DNA of 12,520 nt from Caryophanales bacterium UBA1624 (GCA_002321395.1 DCMK01000026.1:4172-16691); one strand, 5' to 3'. Shown: positions 4,057 to 11,711, counted from the first letter of the stretch. Program-made: numbers and translations. The notes: generated by a model from the letters alone, not told the origin.

Positions 4057-7026
4057 ATGAAAAAGACAAAAACCATCCTAACGTTAGCGACTTCGTGCCT
4101 TCTTTTGGCGGCCTGCGGAGGTTACCGCGAAGAACCGCCCTCCAGCGTTGAAGGAAGCGAGGGCACTTCCTATGCCTCCAGCGAGCAGGGACCCTCTTCG
4201 GAACAAGGGGCTTCCGCCTCTATGGACAGCCAACCTAGCTCCAGCCAAACCTCCTTTCCTTCTTCAGTGGCCTCCTCCCCCGAGTCCTCTTCGGGGGTTT
4301 CTTCCTCCGAACCGGATATTCCTGAGCCCGAGCCGTCCGGGAATGTCGCCTTCGAAGGGGTCGAGACCACCCATTGGCCGGTGGGCCACTACTTCCACGC
4401 TTTGGACGGCGTGAAAGCCACGAGCTCAAACGGAATCGACCTCAGCGCGAAAATCCAAGTTTCCGGCTTCGTTGATTATGGCAAAAAAGGACAGTACTCC
4501 TTGACCTACTCCGTCAAAGACGGGGAAGCCTTTGGCTCCATCGTCCGAACGATCGTGATCGATGATACCGCCTTCTCCTATCCCAAGCGCGTGAACCGCG
4601 ACGGGGAGGACCGTTCGGTCCAAGTGGGAGAAGGAAGCTACCGCACGGGAAGCGTCGCAGACGTCCCCGGGGACAACGGGAACCTTTTCAAAAGAGCTCC
4701 AGACCCCGTGAATCTGGACGCGCGGCTCTATAATCGCGGGGCGATCCCTTCCAACCAGTTCTTCACCGGTCTCATGTATGGGGCAAACGGCGGGTCCACC
4801 GCCCTTTGCATGAACACGCTCGACGCGAAATTCGCCTCTGGCATTTCCCTTTCCTGCCGAGGAACCGGATTCACCCAGTATTTCAGCGTCCCCGACACCG
4901 CCGGCAAGAATCAGACCACGATGGAGAACTTCCGTCCGACCTTCGAAGACCTTTGCTTCGCGCCGGGTGGCCCAAGCGTTTCTTTGCGCGAATTCGTCAG
5001 CGATTACAGCGAATCTTCCGTTGAGGTCTCTTTGCGGCAAAAAGAAGACGGAATGGACGAATTGGTATTCAAAGGAAGCGAATCATCCCCCTATGCCTTC
5101 ATCGAATCCCGGACCGGAGACGTGCGCCTTGACCTGCGCCAAGCCGGGGTCGCCAAACCCTATGAATTCTATTCCCTCGAAGGAAACAAGATCTCCGAAA
5201 CGACCTTCACCGGGGATGGGATCCTGATCCGCTTCCCCGAAGCCCACGCCGGCTACCTCACTTCCTATCCTTCCACCGCCCTCGGGGCGCCGGTGTACGA
5301 AGACCTTTGGTACCTCATCAACGCGCCCGAAGGAACGAAGATCACCCTGAGCCAAGGGAGCCACCCCAACGCGAGCTTCCTCAGCAGGATCGAATTCGCG
5401 ATGAGTCAAGGCAACATGCTCTCCGTCGCCGCCATCAACGGCAAAGAAGAAGCCTCCTTTTACCATGAGCACGGCTATTCGATGCCGATATCCCTCTCTT
5501 CTTCCTATCGGATTTCCGGCAAAACGGTCACCACCGAATTCAACGCCTCCAGGCAAAAGTTCCGCGCGGGCAAGGAAGACGGCCTCTTCGCCCTTTTCCC
5601 GCATCAATGGAAGAAATCCTCAAGCGCGACTTCCGATCTTTCCAAGAGGACTTTCCGCGGGACCAGCAAAATGTTGATCGGGGATTCCTTCCAAACCCGC
5701 AATGAGTTCTATGGCGTCTTGCCAAGCTTCGCCCTGCCGGAAGGGATCGACCGGGATTCTTTGAAGGGCTGGATTGAAACTTTGCTCGAAGACACGACCC
5801 TATCGGATTCGATTTCCTTAGACTGGGAGGATTCTTCCAAAGACTACGCTAACGCCCCCGGACCCTATTGGAACGCCAAAGCGTTCTTCCCGCTTTCCCA
5901 AGCCCTCATCGCCGCGGATCAGATCGGAGAAGCGAAGCTCCGCGACTCTTTGAAGGAACGCCTCAGAACATTGATGGTCGATTGGTACACCTACTCCGGG
6001 GAAGGGGACGTCCGCTATTTCTTCTTCGACGAGAAGTTCGGGACGATGCTTTACTCGACCAACAACTTCAGCAACAATTCCCGCGTCTCCGACCACCACT
6101 TCACCTCAGGGTACCTCGCCTTCGCCTCGGCGGTGCTAGCCATGTATGATAGCTCCTTCCTCACCCAATATGGGGACATGGCCAAATTGGTTTTGCAGGA
6201 TTACATGAACGATGGCGAAAACGAGAAGATGCCCGTTTTGCGGGGTTTCGACACCTACGCCGGGCACAGCTGGGCCGACGGCATCGGCGACTTCGGCGAT
6301 GGCAACGATCAGGAAAGCTGCGGCGAGGCGCTCAACAGTTGGACGGGCGGGTATTTGCTGGCGAAAGCTTTGGGCGATGTTTCCCTGGCCAACGCGGCGA
6401 TGTATGGATTCGCCACCGAAATGACCGCGATCAAGCAATATTGGTTCAACTACGATGAAGACAATTGGATCGACTCGTTGAAGGATCACACCCACGTCAT
6501 CGGCATCCTTTGGGGCGGGAAGAACAGCTGCGCCACTTGGTTCGGCTCCAACCCCGAATTCATCTACGGCATCCACTGGCTGCCGACGGGGGAATACCTG
6601 AGCAACTACGTAATCGGGGATGGCGAAAAGGCCGTGTTCCAAAAAATCTATTCCGAAATGGAAACCAAATGCGGGGGATCCCCGCGGATCTGGCGCTCCA
6701 ACATGTGGGCGGTCGAAGCGTTGGTTGATCCAAGCAAAGCCCTGCGGGAATTCGACGCTTCCAAGATCCAGGGCGATGACTACAAAAACGAGCTCATCGG
6801 GTCCTATTGGATGGTCAACGGGCTCAACACCTATGGCAACAAAGACGTCGAAGCCTATTTCGACCAGGACGTTTCCGCAAGCGCCACCGTCTATCGCAAA
6901 GGCAACCAGCGCAAAGCCATGGTTTGGAACCCTTCTTCTTCCGCCAGGACGCTCACCTACCGCGTGGGAAGGGCCAGCAAAACCCTGACGGTCCCCGCTT
7001 TCTCCTTCGCAAGCTACGACCTCTGA
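4057..7026 (+). CDS. Surface lipoprotein endo-1,3-beta-glucanase, GH81 family
   Basis: It is predicted to cut beta-1,3-glucans (laminarin, curdlan, callose, fungal or yeast wall glucan) outside the cell. The 989-residue protein starts MKKTKTILTL with a lipoprotein signal and lipobox LLAAC (Cys20), so it should be lipid-anchored. A Ser/Pro/Glu-rich linker covers about 23-95. A DUF5011/Ig-like domain follows at about 96-170 (ending SIVRTIVIDD), then the GH81 region from about 200 to the end. GH81 hallmarks are IPSNQFFTGLMYG, SDHHFTSGYLAFASAVL (proposed acid Asp679), YAGHSWADG (His737), QESCGEALNSW (Glu753 and Glu757, four apart as in the family) and EFIYGIHWLPTGEY. Spacing of Asp679 to Glu753 is close to that in characterised members. 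There is no good Shine-Dalgarno; the signal peptide supports the start. It is monocistronic, with operators before it and a terminator after it. The exact glucan is unknown. Confidence 0.92.
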   Translation: MKKTKTILTLATSCLLLAACGGYREEPPSSVEGSEGTSYASSEQGPSSEQGASASMDSQPSSSQTSFPSSVASSPESSSGVSSSEPDIPEPEPSGNVAFEGVETTHWPVGHYFHALDGVKATSSNGIDLSAKIQVSGFVDYGKKGQYSLTYSVKDGEAFGSIVRTIVIDDTAFSYPKRVNRDGEDRSVQVGEGSYRTGSVADVPGDNGNLFKRAPDPVNLDARLYNRGAIPSNQFFTGLMYGANGGSTALCMNTLDAKFASGISLSCRGTGFTQYFSVPDTAGKNQTTMENFRPTFEDLCFAPGGPSVSLREFVSDYSESSVEVSLRQKEDGMDELVFKGSESSPYAFIESRTGDVRLDLRQAGVAKPYEFYSLEGNKISETTFTGDGILIRFPEAHAGYLTSYPSTALGAPVYEDLWYLINAPEGTKITLSQGSHPNASFLSRIEFAMSQGNMLSVAAINGKEEASFYHEHGYSMPISLSSSYRISGKTVTTEFNASRQKFRAGKEDGLFALFPHQWKKSSSATSDLSKRTFRGTSKMLIGDSFQTRNEFYGVLPSFALPEGIDRDSLKGWIETLLEDTTLSDSISLDWEDSSKDYANAPGPYWNAKAFFPLSQALIAADQIGEAKLRDSLKERLRTLMVDWYTYSGEGDVRYFFFDEKFGTMLYSTNNFSNNSRVSDHHFTSGYLAFASAVLAMYDSSFLTQYGDMAKLVLQDYMNDGENEKMPVLRGFDTYAGHSWADGIGDFGDGNDQESCGEALNSWTGGYLLAKALGDVSLANAAMYGFATEMTAIKQYWFNYDEDNWIDSLKDHTHVIGILWGGKNSCATWFGSNPEFIYGIHWLPTGEYLSNYVIGDGEKAVFQKIYSEMETKCGGSPRIWRSNMWAVEALVDPSKALREFDASKIQGDDYKNELIGSYWMVNGLNTYGNKDVEAYFDQDVSASATVYRKGNQRKAMVWNPSSSARTLTYRVGRASKTLTVPAFSFASYDL

Positions 7027-7033
7027 TTCGATG

Positions 7034-7069
7034 GAAAGCGAAGACGGACAAACGCGCCTCCGCTTTTTT
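7034..7069 (+). terminator. Rho-independent terminator after the glucanase gene
   Basis: AAAGCG (7035-7040) pairs with CGCTTT (7061-7066), and shorter pairings continue inward with A/C mismatches. The 3' arm runs into a T6 tract (7064-7069). It begins 8 bases after the stop codon. The stem is imperfect, so strength is uncertain. Confidence 0.6.
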
Positions 7070-7125
7070 CGTGGAAGGGGATTCTGCTTCCTTTCCCCAA
7101 AGACGAAACTATGATTTTCAAATGG

Positions 7126-7157
7126 GGGGTGCAAAAGCCCGGTCTGCGAAGCACCCC
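7126..7157 (+). other. Stem-loop between glucanase and nucleoside kinase
   Basis: GGGGTGC (7126-7132) and GCACCCC (7151-7157) form a perfect 7-base GC-rich stem around an 18-base loop. No T tract follows, so it is not a normal terminator. It ends directly before the proposed -35 of the next gene, so it would not be in that transcript; it may protect the 3' end of read-through glucanase mRNA or bind a protein. Confidence 0.4.
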
Positions 7158-7186
7158 TTGCGATGAAAGCCCTTACACTGTAGGAT
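7158..7186 (+). promoter_or_regulatory. Candidate promoter of the nucleoside kinase gene, with a cre-like motif
   Basis: TTGCGA (7158-7163), 17 bases, then TAGGAT (7181-7186) give a moderate housekeeping promoter, four of six matches in each box. The spacer holds TGAAAGCCCTTACA (7164-7177), which fits cre at 13 of 14 positions but lacks the central CG, the same variant as the one before the glucanase gene. Confidence 0.45.
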
Positions 7187-7210
7187 ATCATGCTTTAGAA
7201 AGGAACGTTT

Positions 7211-8863
7211 ATGCCATTTACTTTAAAATTCCAAAACGGGCAAGAGAAAACCTTTGAGAAAAAAGTCCCACTCCTGTGCCTTTTAGGCGGGGAAGACCCC
7301 GATAGAAAATACATCGCCGCGGAGGTGGACGGATGCGTCCGCGAGCTGACCTATGAGCCGTATTACGATGCGGAGGTCAAATTCTTGACGCTGACCGATC
7401 CGGCCGCGGCCAAAATCTATGAAGCCACCCTGCGCTATGTGGTCGCGATGGCTTTCGCCCATACCTATCCGGACCTTCGGATCCGCTTCGCCTACAACGT
7501 CTCCCGCTGCATTTCGATCCACCTCCTCAACCCCGGGTCCACCGCCACCACGGCGATGCTGTTGAAAGTCCGCCACGAAATCGATTCGATCATCGAACAG
7601 GATTTGCCTTTGAAGCGCATCATCGTCAGCAACGAGGAAGCGGCCAAGATTTACAAGGAAAGGGGGTTCCTCGACAAGCTCGACATCCTCCAATACCGCC
7701 CTGAGAAAACCGTCCATCTCTACTCCTGCGGCGATTACCTAGATTATATGTACTCGCGGATGCTTCCTTCGACGGGGTATCTCAAAAGCTTCAAGCTCCG
7801 CCTCTACGCCCCGGGCTTCTTGCTCCAATATCCCCGTTCGGAATGCGGAGGGGAGATCCCTCCCTTCAAAGACGCGCCGACCTTCAATCGCGTCTTGAAG
7901 GAATCCCATGACTGGGCCAAAACCGTCGGAAGCGACACCGTCGCCCACATCAATGAGCAGATCAAAGAAAACGGGCCGATCGATTTCATCAACCTCTGCG
8001 AAGCCCGACACAACCGCATGCTCTGCGAGTTGGGGCAAATGATCGAGGATTCCATCGACGAGATTTCCCTGATCTGCATCGCCGGCCCTTCCTCCTCCGG
8101 GAAAACCACCTTCGCCAACCGCCTGCGCATCGAGCTGCTTTCCCGCGGCATCAAGCCGATCCGCATTTCGATCGACGACTATTATCTCCGCGACGAGATG
8201 ATGCCGAAGAACGAGGAAGGCGAGCCGGATTTCGAGTCCATCGAAGCCTTGGATTTGCCTCTGTTCAACCAGAACATGGTCGATTTGATCAGCGGGGAGA
8301 CCGTAACCCTACCGAAATTCGACTTCAAACTCGGGAAACGCGTCCCGGGGCGGACTTTGAAGGTGGGCAAGAACGAGCCGATCATCATCGAAGGGATCCA
8401 CGCGCTCAACGATCGGATGGCGCCTGACATCCCTAACTCGAACAAATTCAAAATCTTCATCGCCCCTCAGGCGCAGATCAACCTCGACGACCACAATCCG
8501 GTCTCCTTGACCGATCTGCGCTTGATCCGACGCATCGTCCGCGACTATCAGTTCCGTTCCTCCTCCGCGGAGGAGACCCTGTCGATGTGGCCAAACGTGC
8601 GCAAAGGGGAGTTCCGCTGGATCTACGACACGCAGGAGGGCAGCGACTACGTCTACAACTCCATGCTTTCCTATGAGCTTCCCGTCATGAAAAAATACGC
8701 GATGCCCCTGTTGGAGAAAATCTCTAAGGATTCCCCCTACTACACCACCGCGCTTCGCTTGATGAGGATGCTGAAGTTCTTCCTCGACCTCGATGACAAA
8801 TGGGTCCCGAGCAATTCCCTGATGCGGGAGTTCATCGGCGGATCTTGCTACGCTGACGTATGA
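7211..8863 (+). CDS. Nucleoside kinase (uridine kinase family) with N-terminal TGS and ThrRS-like domains
   Basis: It is predicted to phosphorylate a nucleoside, probably uridine or cytidine, with a nucleotide donor in the cytoplasmic salvage pathway. The 550-residue protein has three parts. A TGS-like domain covers about 1-60. A region resembling the second additional domain of threonyl-tRNA synthetase covers about 60-200. The C-terminal half is a uridine-kinase P-loop domain with GPSSSGKTT (292-300, Lys298), the acidic motif SIDDYYLRDE (Asp322/Asp323) and the strand IIIEGIHALND. This fusion is known in Firmicutes and Thermotogae and is usually annotated as uridine kinase or nucleoside kinase; the true substrate may differ. 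AAAGGA lies 6 bases before the ATG. It has its own promoter and terminator, and its TGA touches the terminator stem. It is not a tRNA synthetase: no catalytic core is present. Confidence 0.88.
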   Translation: MPFTLKFQNGQEKTFEKKVPLLCLLGGEDPDRKYIAAEVDGCVRELTYEPYYDAEVKFLTLTDPAAAKIYEATLRYVVAMAFAHTYPDLRIRFAYNVSRCISIHLLNPGSTATTAMLLKVRHEIDSIIEQDLPLKRIIVSNEEAAKIYKERGFLDKLDILQYRPEKTVHLYSCGDYLDYMYSRMLPSTGYLKSFKLRLYAPGFLLQYPRSECGGEIPPFKDAPTFNRVLKESHDWAKTVGSDTVAHINEQIKENGPIDFINLCEARHNRMLCELGQMIEDSIDEISLICIAGPSSSGKTTFANRLRIELLSRGIKPIRISIDDYYLRDEMMPKNEEGEPDFESIEALDLPLFNQNMVDLISGETVTLPKFDFKLGKRVPGRTLKVGKNEPIIIEGIHALNDRMAPDIPNSNKFKIFIAPQAQINLDDHNPVSLTDLRLIRRIVRDYQFRSSSAEETLSMWPNVRKGEFRWIYDTQEGSDYVYNSMLSYELPVMKKYAMPLLEKISKDSPYYTTALRLMRMLKFFLDLDDKWVPSNSLMREFIGGSCYADV

Positions 8864-8888
8864 AAAAACCGGGGCGACCCGGTTTTTT
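8863..8888. terminator. Bidirectional terminator shared by two convergent genes
   Basis: AAAAAACCGGG and CCCGGTTTTTT form a perfect 11-base stem around a GCGA tetraloop, with an A6 tract on one side and a T6 tract on the other, so it works on both strands. Its first base is the last base of the nucleoside kinase TGA, and its last two bases lie in the TAA of the opposite gene. Confidence 0.93.
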
Positions 8889-10005
8889 ATTTGGCTTCTT
8901 TCCCGCCGAAGCGGAGGAAGGCCTGCTTTTGGTTTTGGTAGCAAAGCATGAGCTGATCGAAATAAAGCTTTCTCATCCTGACGTAAGCCAAGCGTTGCTC
9001 CTCGGAGACGCTTGACATGTAAAGGCTCGAGAAGATCTTCTCGAGGCGGAAGAAGGATTCATACAGGTTGAGGAGGGTCACGAAATAGAAGTAATTCTTC
9101 CGCGAATAGATCAGCAAAGGGGAGCTGTGGGCGATTTCGCTGGACATCTCGTAGACCTTCGAGTACATGCTGAGCCCGGCGACCCTTTCCACCCCGTCGC
9201 GGAAATTGAACTTGAACCCCTCCACTTTCATGACGTCCTTCACGCCCAAAAGCCATCCGTACTCGATGTAGCGCTTCATGTCTTTGCTTTTGAGGTTGAC
9301 CTCCCGCATCCCTTCTTTGATCTCCAAGAAGATCTTGTCGGTCTCCTCTTTGGAGGGAATGCCGCCGCGGAAGGCGACCGCATAAGCGAGGTGGCGGTTG
9401 TATCGCTCGATCACGGGCGAGCCGTATTTGACGATGACCTGGAGGATGCATTCGTTCTCATGAAGGGTCCGCCAGGTGGAGAAGGCCTCGGTCTCGAATC
9501 CGGATTCCAGGAGCGTCGAAACGCATTTGGCCATTTGGAAGCCTTTGTTCATGATGTCCACGACCAGGGTCTCTTGGGGGTTGCCCTGCTTATAATGGGA
9601 AAGCATGCCCAAAATGAAGTTGAGGTAGAGGTCCAAAGTGGAGGAGATGGGCGAATAGCGGTTGGTGAACGATCCCATCCGATAGGCCAGGTGCTCATTG
9701 GTGAAGTACTTGTCCATCGAAATCGAGGAAACCATGGCCAAGTAGTCTTCTTTCGCAATCAGGTCGGCCTGGGATTCCTTGGGGTGGGTGGAAAGGTAAA
9801 AGGCGTGCTCATTGGCGAGGTATAGGGCGAGTTGGGCGGGATTGACGCCCATCTTCGCGATGGCCGGGGAAACATCTCTCAAGGAAGCGACGCCCTCTTT
9901 GCAGTATTCGGCGCATTGGAAAAGGAAGCCGCGGTCCAAGTACCCCGGAACCCCAAGGGCGTCGAGCATCATGCCATAGCGGATCTTCTCTTCCTCTTTT
10001 TCCAT
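8887..10005 (-). CDS. DUF5677-like protein of unknown function
   Basis: The 372-residue protein has no signal peptide and no clear membrane helix, so it is probably cytoplasmic. It is mainly helical. About residues 120-345 resemble DUF5677. They include a helix with AFSTWRTLHENECILQVIVK (near 180-200), the segment ERYNRHLAYA, and a later KVYEMSSEIAHSSPLL with a histidine near 292. Family members have no established activity, and I see no catalytic motif I can name. The assignment is by pattern and is moderate. The N-terminal part (1-115) includes MGVNPAQLALYLANEHAFYL and is not recognised. The gene is monocistronic, with glpK terminator structures before it and the shared terminator after it. 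The ATG has no good Shine-Dalgarno; only GGGCG lies upstream. Codon use resembles the neighbours, with no sign of recent transfer. Confidence 0.72.
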   Translation of the reverse strand: MEKEEEKIRYGMMLDALGVPGYLDRGFLFQCAEYCKEGVASLRDVSPAIAKMGVNPAQLALYLANEHAFYLSTHPKESQADLIAKEDYLAMVSSISMDKYFTNEHLAYRMGSFTNRYSPISSTLDLYLNFILGMLSHYKQGNPQETLVVDIMNKGFQMAKCVSTLLESGFETEAFSTWRTLHENECILQVIVKYGSPVIERYNRHLAYAVAFRGGIPSKEETDKIFLEIKEGMREVNLKSKDMKRYIEYGWLLGVKDVMKVEGFKFNFRDGVERVAGLSMYSKVYEMSSEIAHSSPLLIYSRKNYFYFVTLLNLYESFFRLEKIFSSLYMSSVSEEQRLAYVRMRKLYFDQLMLCYQNQKQAFLRFGGKEAK

Positions 10006-10033
10006 ACGCCCATCTTACTACAGGGAAAGGAAA

Positions 10034-10063
10034 AAGGGGGCTCAGCCATGAATTTGGCCCCTT
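10034..10063 (-). terminator. Terminator-like hairpin just before the DUF5677-like gene
   Basis: AAGGGG (10034-10039) pairs with CCCCTT (10058-10063), with a further CCA/TGG pairing inside after a one-sided bulge. On the minus strand the 3' arm runs into T tracts. It lies about 28 bases before the start codon, so it may be a second glpK terminator or an attenuator of the following gene. Confidence 0.5.
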
Positions 10064-10092
10064 CCTTGGCAAAGATTCCGCATGCGCCAAGG
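10064..10092. repeat. Perfect 7-base inverted repeat between glpK and the DUF5677-like gene
   Basis: CCTTGGC (10064-10070) and GCCAAGG (10086-10092) flank a 15-base loop. There is no T tract on either side. It lies between two terminator-like hairpins. It could be an operator or just RNA structure downstream of glpK. Confidence 0.35.
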
Positions 10093-10099
10093 AAAGCGG

Positions 10100-10131
10100 A
10101 AAAAAGAAGGCATCCGATTGGACGCCTTCTT
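10100..10131 (-). terminator. Rho-independent terminator of glpK
   Basis: On the minus strand a 12-base stem (10131-10120 with 10115-10104, one G-U pair) closes a 4-base loop and runs into a T tract at 10105-10100. It begins 23 bases after the glpK stop. Stem quality and position make this a strong call. Confidence 0.88.
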
Positions 10132-10154
10132 TCGGATTTCAGCAAAGGGAAACC

Positions 10155-11639
10155 CTATTCTTCCGGTTTGAAGGCTTGGGCCGCCTTCACGGCCTGAAGC
10201 CAACCCCGATAAAGCCTGCCCGCCTCCTCCTTCGCCATGGAAGGGACGTATTTGCGGGAGAGGGCGCGGTTGCTCTCGATGTCCTTCTTGTCTTTCCAGA
10301 AGCCCACCCCAAGGCCGGCCAAATAGCCAGCCCCCAGGGCCGTGGTCTCCACGCAGCAGGGGACATGGACCTCCGCCTGGAGGATATCGGCCTGGAACTG
10401 CATCAGCATCGAGTTGGCGCTGGCGCCCCCGTCGACGCGGAGGACCTTCAGTTCAAGCCCGGCTTCCTTCTTCATGACGTCGATGACGTCTTTGGATTGA
10501 TAGGCGATGGAATAAAGCCCCGCGCGGGTGATGTTGTGCCGGTCGGCCCCGCGGGTCAAACCGAAGATGGCGCCGCGGGCGTCGTCGTCCCACCACGGGG
10601 TCCCAAGCCCCACGAAGGCGGGGACGAAATAGACCCCGGCGGTATCCGGGCGTTTGGCCGCGTACATCTCCGAATCGCAGCTATCCTCGAACCAACGCGT
10701 TTGGTCGCGCAGCCACTGGACGATGGCCCCGCCGATGTAGATGGATCCTTCCAAAGCGTAGGTGGTCACGCCGTTTTCCCTCCAGGCGACCGTGGTGAGG
10801 AGCCCGGAATGGGACAGAATCGGCTTCGAGCCGGTGTTCATGAGCATGAAGCAGCCGGTCCCATAGGTGTTCTTGCTCTCGCCTTCCCGGTAGCAGCACT
10901 GGCCGAACAAGGCCGCTTGCTGGTCGCCGGCGACCCCGGTGATGTGGACTTCGCCCGGGAAGAAGCTGGCTTCGCCGAAATCCTCGGAGTTGTCCTTGAC
11001 TTCCGGGAGCATGCGCTCGGGGATGTTCCAAATGCCGAGGAGCTCTTTGTCCCAGGACATCGTGAAGATGTTGAAGAGCATCGTGCGGGAGGCGTTGGAG
11101 ACGTCGGTCGCATGGGTGGCTCCTTTCGTCATTTTGTAGATGATCCAGGAGTCGATGGTCCCGAAAAGGAGGCTCCCCTCCTCCGCCCTTTTCTGCCCAT
11201 CGGGGATGGAATCGAGGATGTAGCGGATTTTGGAGGCGCTGAAATAAGGGTTCATGCGCAGGCCGGTGCGGCTATGGATGAATTCGGTCTTGCCCATCCT
11301 CTCCTCGCAGAGGGACTGGGTTTGCTTGGATTGCCAAACGATCGCGTTGGCGACCGCGTTCCCGGTCTTTTTGTCCCAGATGACCGTGGTCTCGCGCTGA
11401 TTGGTGATGCCGATGGAGGCGACCTCGTCCATGGAAGAGGAGGAAACGACCATCAATTCGTTGATGACGTCGATGACGGAAATCCAGATTTTATTGGGGT
11501 CCTGCTCCACCCAGCCGGGCTTCGGATAGAGGCATTCCAAAGGCCTTTGGGCCTTGAAGACTTCCTCGCCTTTGTCGTTGATAAGTATGGCACGGGTGGA
11601 AGTCGTGCCTTGGTCGATAGCTAAAATGTATTTTTTCAT
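10155..11639 (-). CDS. glpK: Glycerol kinase
   Basis: It phosphorylates glycerol with ATP to sn-glycerol 3-phosphate in the cytoplasm, for catabolism or lipid synthesis. The 494 residues are close to the usual 500. FGGY-family motifs are in order: phosphate-binding AIDQGTTSTRAI (7-18), PGWVEQDP (41-48), NQRETTVIW with Arg82/Glu83, GTIDSWIIYKMT (160-171), GVAGDQQAALFGQ with catalytic Asp239, WDDDARGAIFGLTRG, and LRVDGGASANSMLMQFQADI. The ATG at 11639 has AAAGGA 5 bases upstream. The loop before Asp239 has Ser225 where Gram-positive enzymes activated by HPr have the phosphorylatable histidine. A cre site lies about 20-30 bases upstream, and a terminator follows. The aminopeptidase gene ends 72 bases upstream with no terminator between, so read-through is possible. 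No glpF or glycerol-3-phosphate oxidase/dehydrogenase gene is in the window. Confidence 0.96.
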   Translation of the reverse strand: MKKYILAIDQGTTSTRAILINDKGEEVFKAQRPLECLYPKPGWVEQDPNKIWISVIDVINELMVVSSSSMDEVASIGITNQRETTVIWDKKTGNAVANAIVWQSKQTQSLCEERMGKTEFIHSRTGLRMNPYFSASKIRYILDSIPDGQKRAEEGSLLFGTIDSWIIYKMTKGATHATDVSNASRTMLFNIFTMSWDKELLGIWNIPERMLPEVKDNSEDFGEASFFPGEVHITGVAGDQQAALFGQCCYREGESKNTYGTGCFMLMNTGSKPILSHSGLLTTVAWRENGVTTYALEGSIYIGGAIVQWLRDQTRWFEDSCDSEMYAAKRPDTAGVYFVPAFVGLGTPWWDDDARGAIFGLTRGADRHNITRAGLYSIAYQSKDVIDVMKKEAGLELKVLRVDGGASANSMLMQFQADILQAEVHVPCCVETTALGAGYLAGLGVGFWKDKKDIESNRALSRKYVPSMAKEEAGRLYRGWLQAVKAAQAFKPEE

Positions 11640-11656
11640 AGCGTTCCTTTTGCATA

Positions 11657-11685
11657 ATGAAAGCGCTTCCCGCCGTCATTTTCAA
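11657..11685 (-). promoter_or_regulatory. Candidate glpK promoter
   Basis: Minus-strand TTGAAA (11685-11680), 17 bases, then TTTCAT (11662-11657). The -35 is good and the -10 weak. The resulting leader would be only about 11 bases and would start at the Shine-Dalgarno, so the assignment is doubtful; read-through from the upstream gene is an alternative. Confidence 0.3.
11658..11671. promoter_or_regulatory. cre-like CcpA site upstream of glpK
   Basis: TGAAAGCGCTTCCC matches the cre consensus TGWAARCGYTWNCW at 13 of 14 positions, with the central GCGC palindrome intact; only the last base differs. It lies 19 bases before the glpK ATG, where CcpA binding would block initiation or elongation. 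Catabolite repression of glpK through cre is well known in Firmicutes. Confidence 0.75.
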
Positions 11686-11711
11686 GGAAGTTTTGCAATT
11701 TCAACGCCGAT

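Noticed and set aside
3834..4076. An 80-codon minus-strand gene starting at 4076
   Set aside because: Its start lies inside the glucanase coding sequence, it spans the glucanase promoter and operators, and its product resembles nothing known. A shorter version from 3965 is kept only as a low-confidence possibility.
6136..7191. A 351-codon minus-strand frame opposite the C-terminal part of the glucanase
   Set aside because: It mirrors the codon pattern of the GH81 gene, matches no family and runs through the glucanase terminator and intergenic region.
7211..8100. Threonyl-tRNA synthetase
   Set aside because: The TGS-like and second-additional-like domains resemble ThrRS, but no class II catalytic motifs follow; a uridine-kinase P-loop domain does.
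10176..11624. A 482-codon open frame on the plus strand opposite glpK
   Set aside because: The glpK reading has full FGGY-family motifs, Shine-Dalgarno and terminator. The opposite frame is a by-product of GC-rich codon structure and has low-complexity Gly/Val/Asp-rich sequence.
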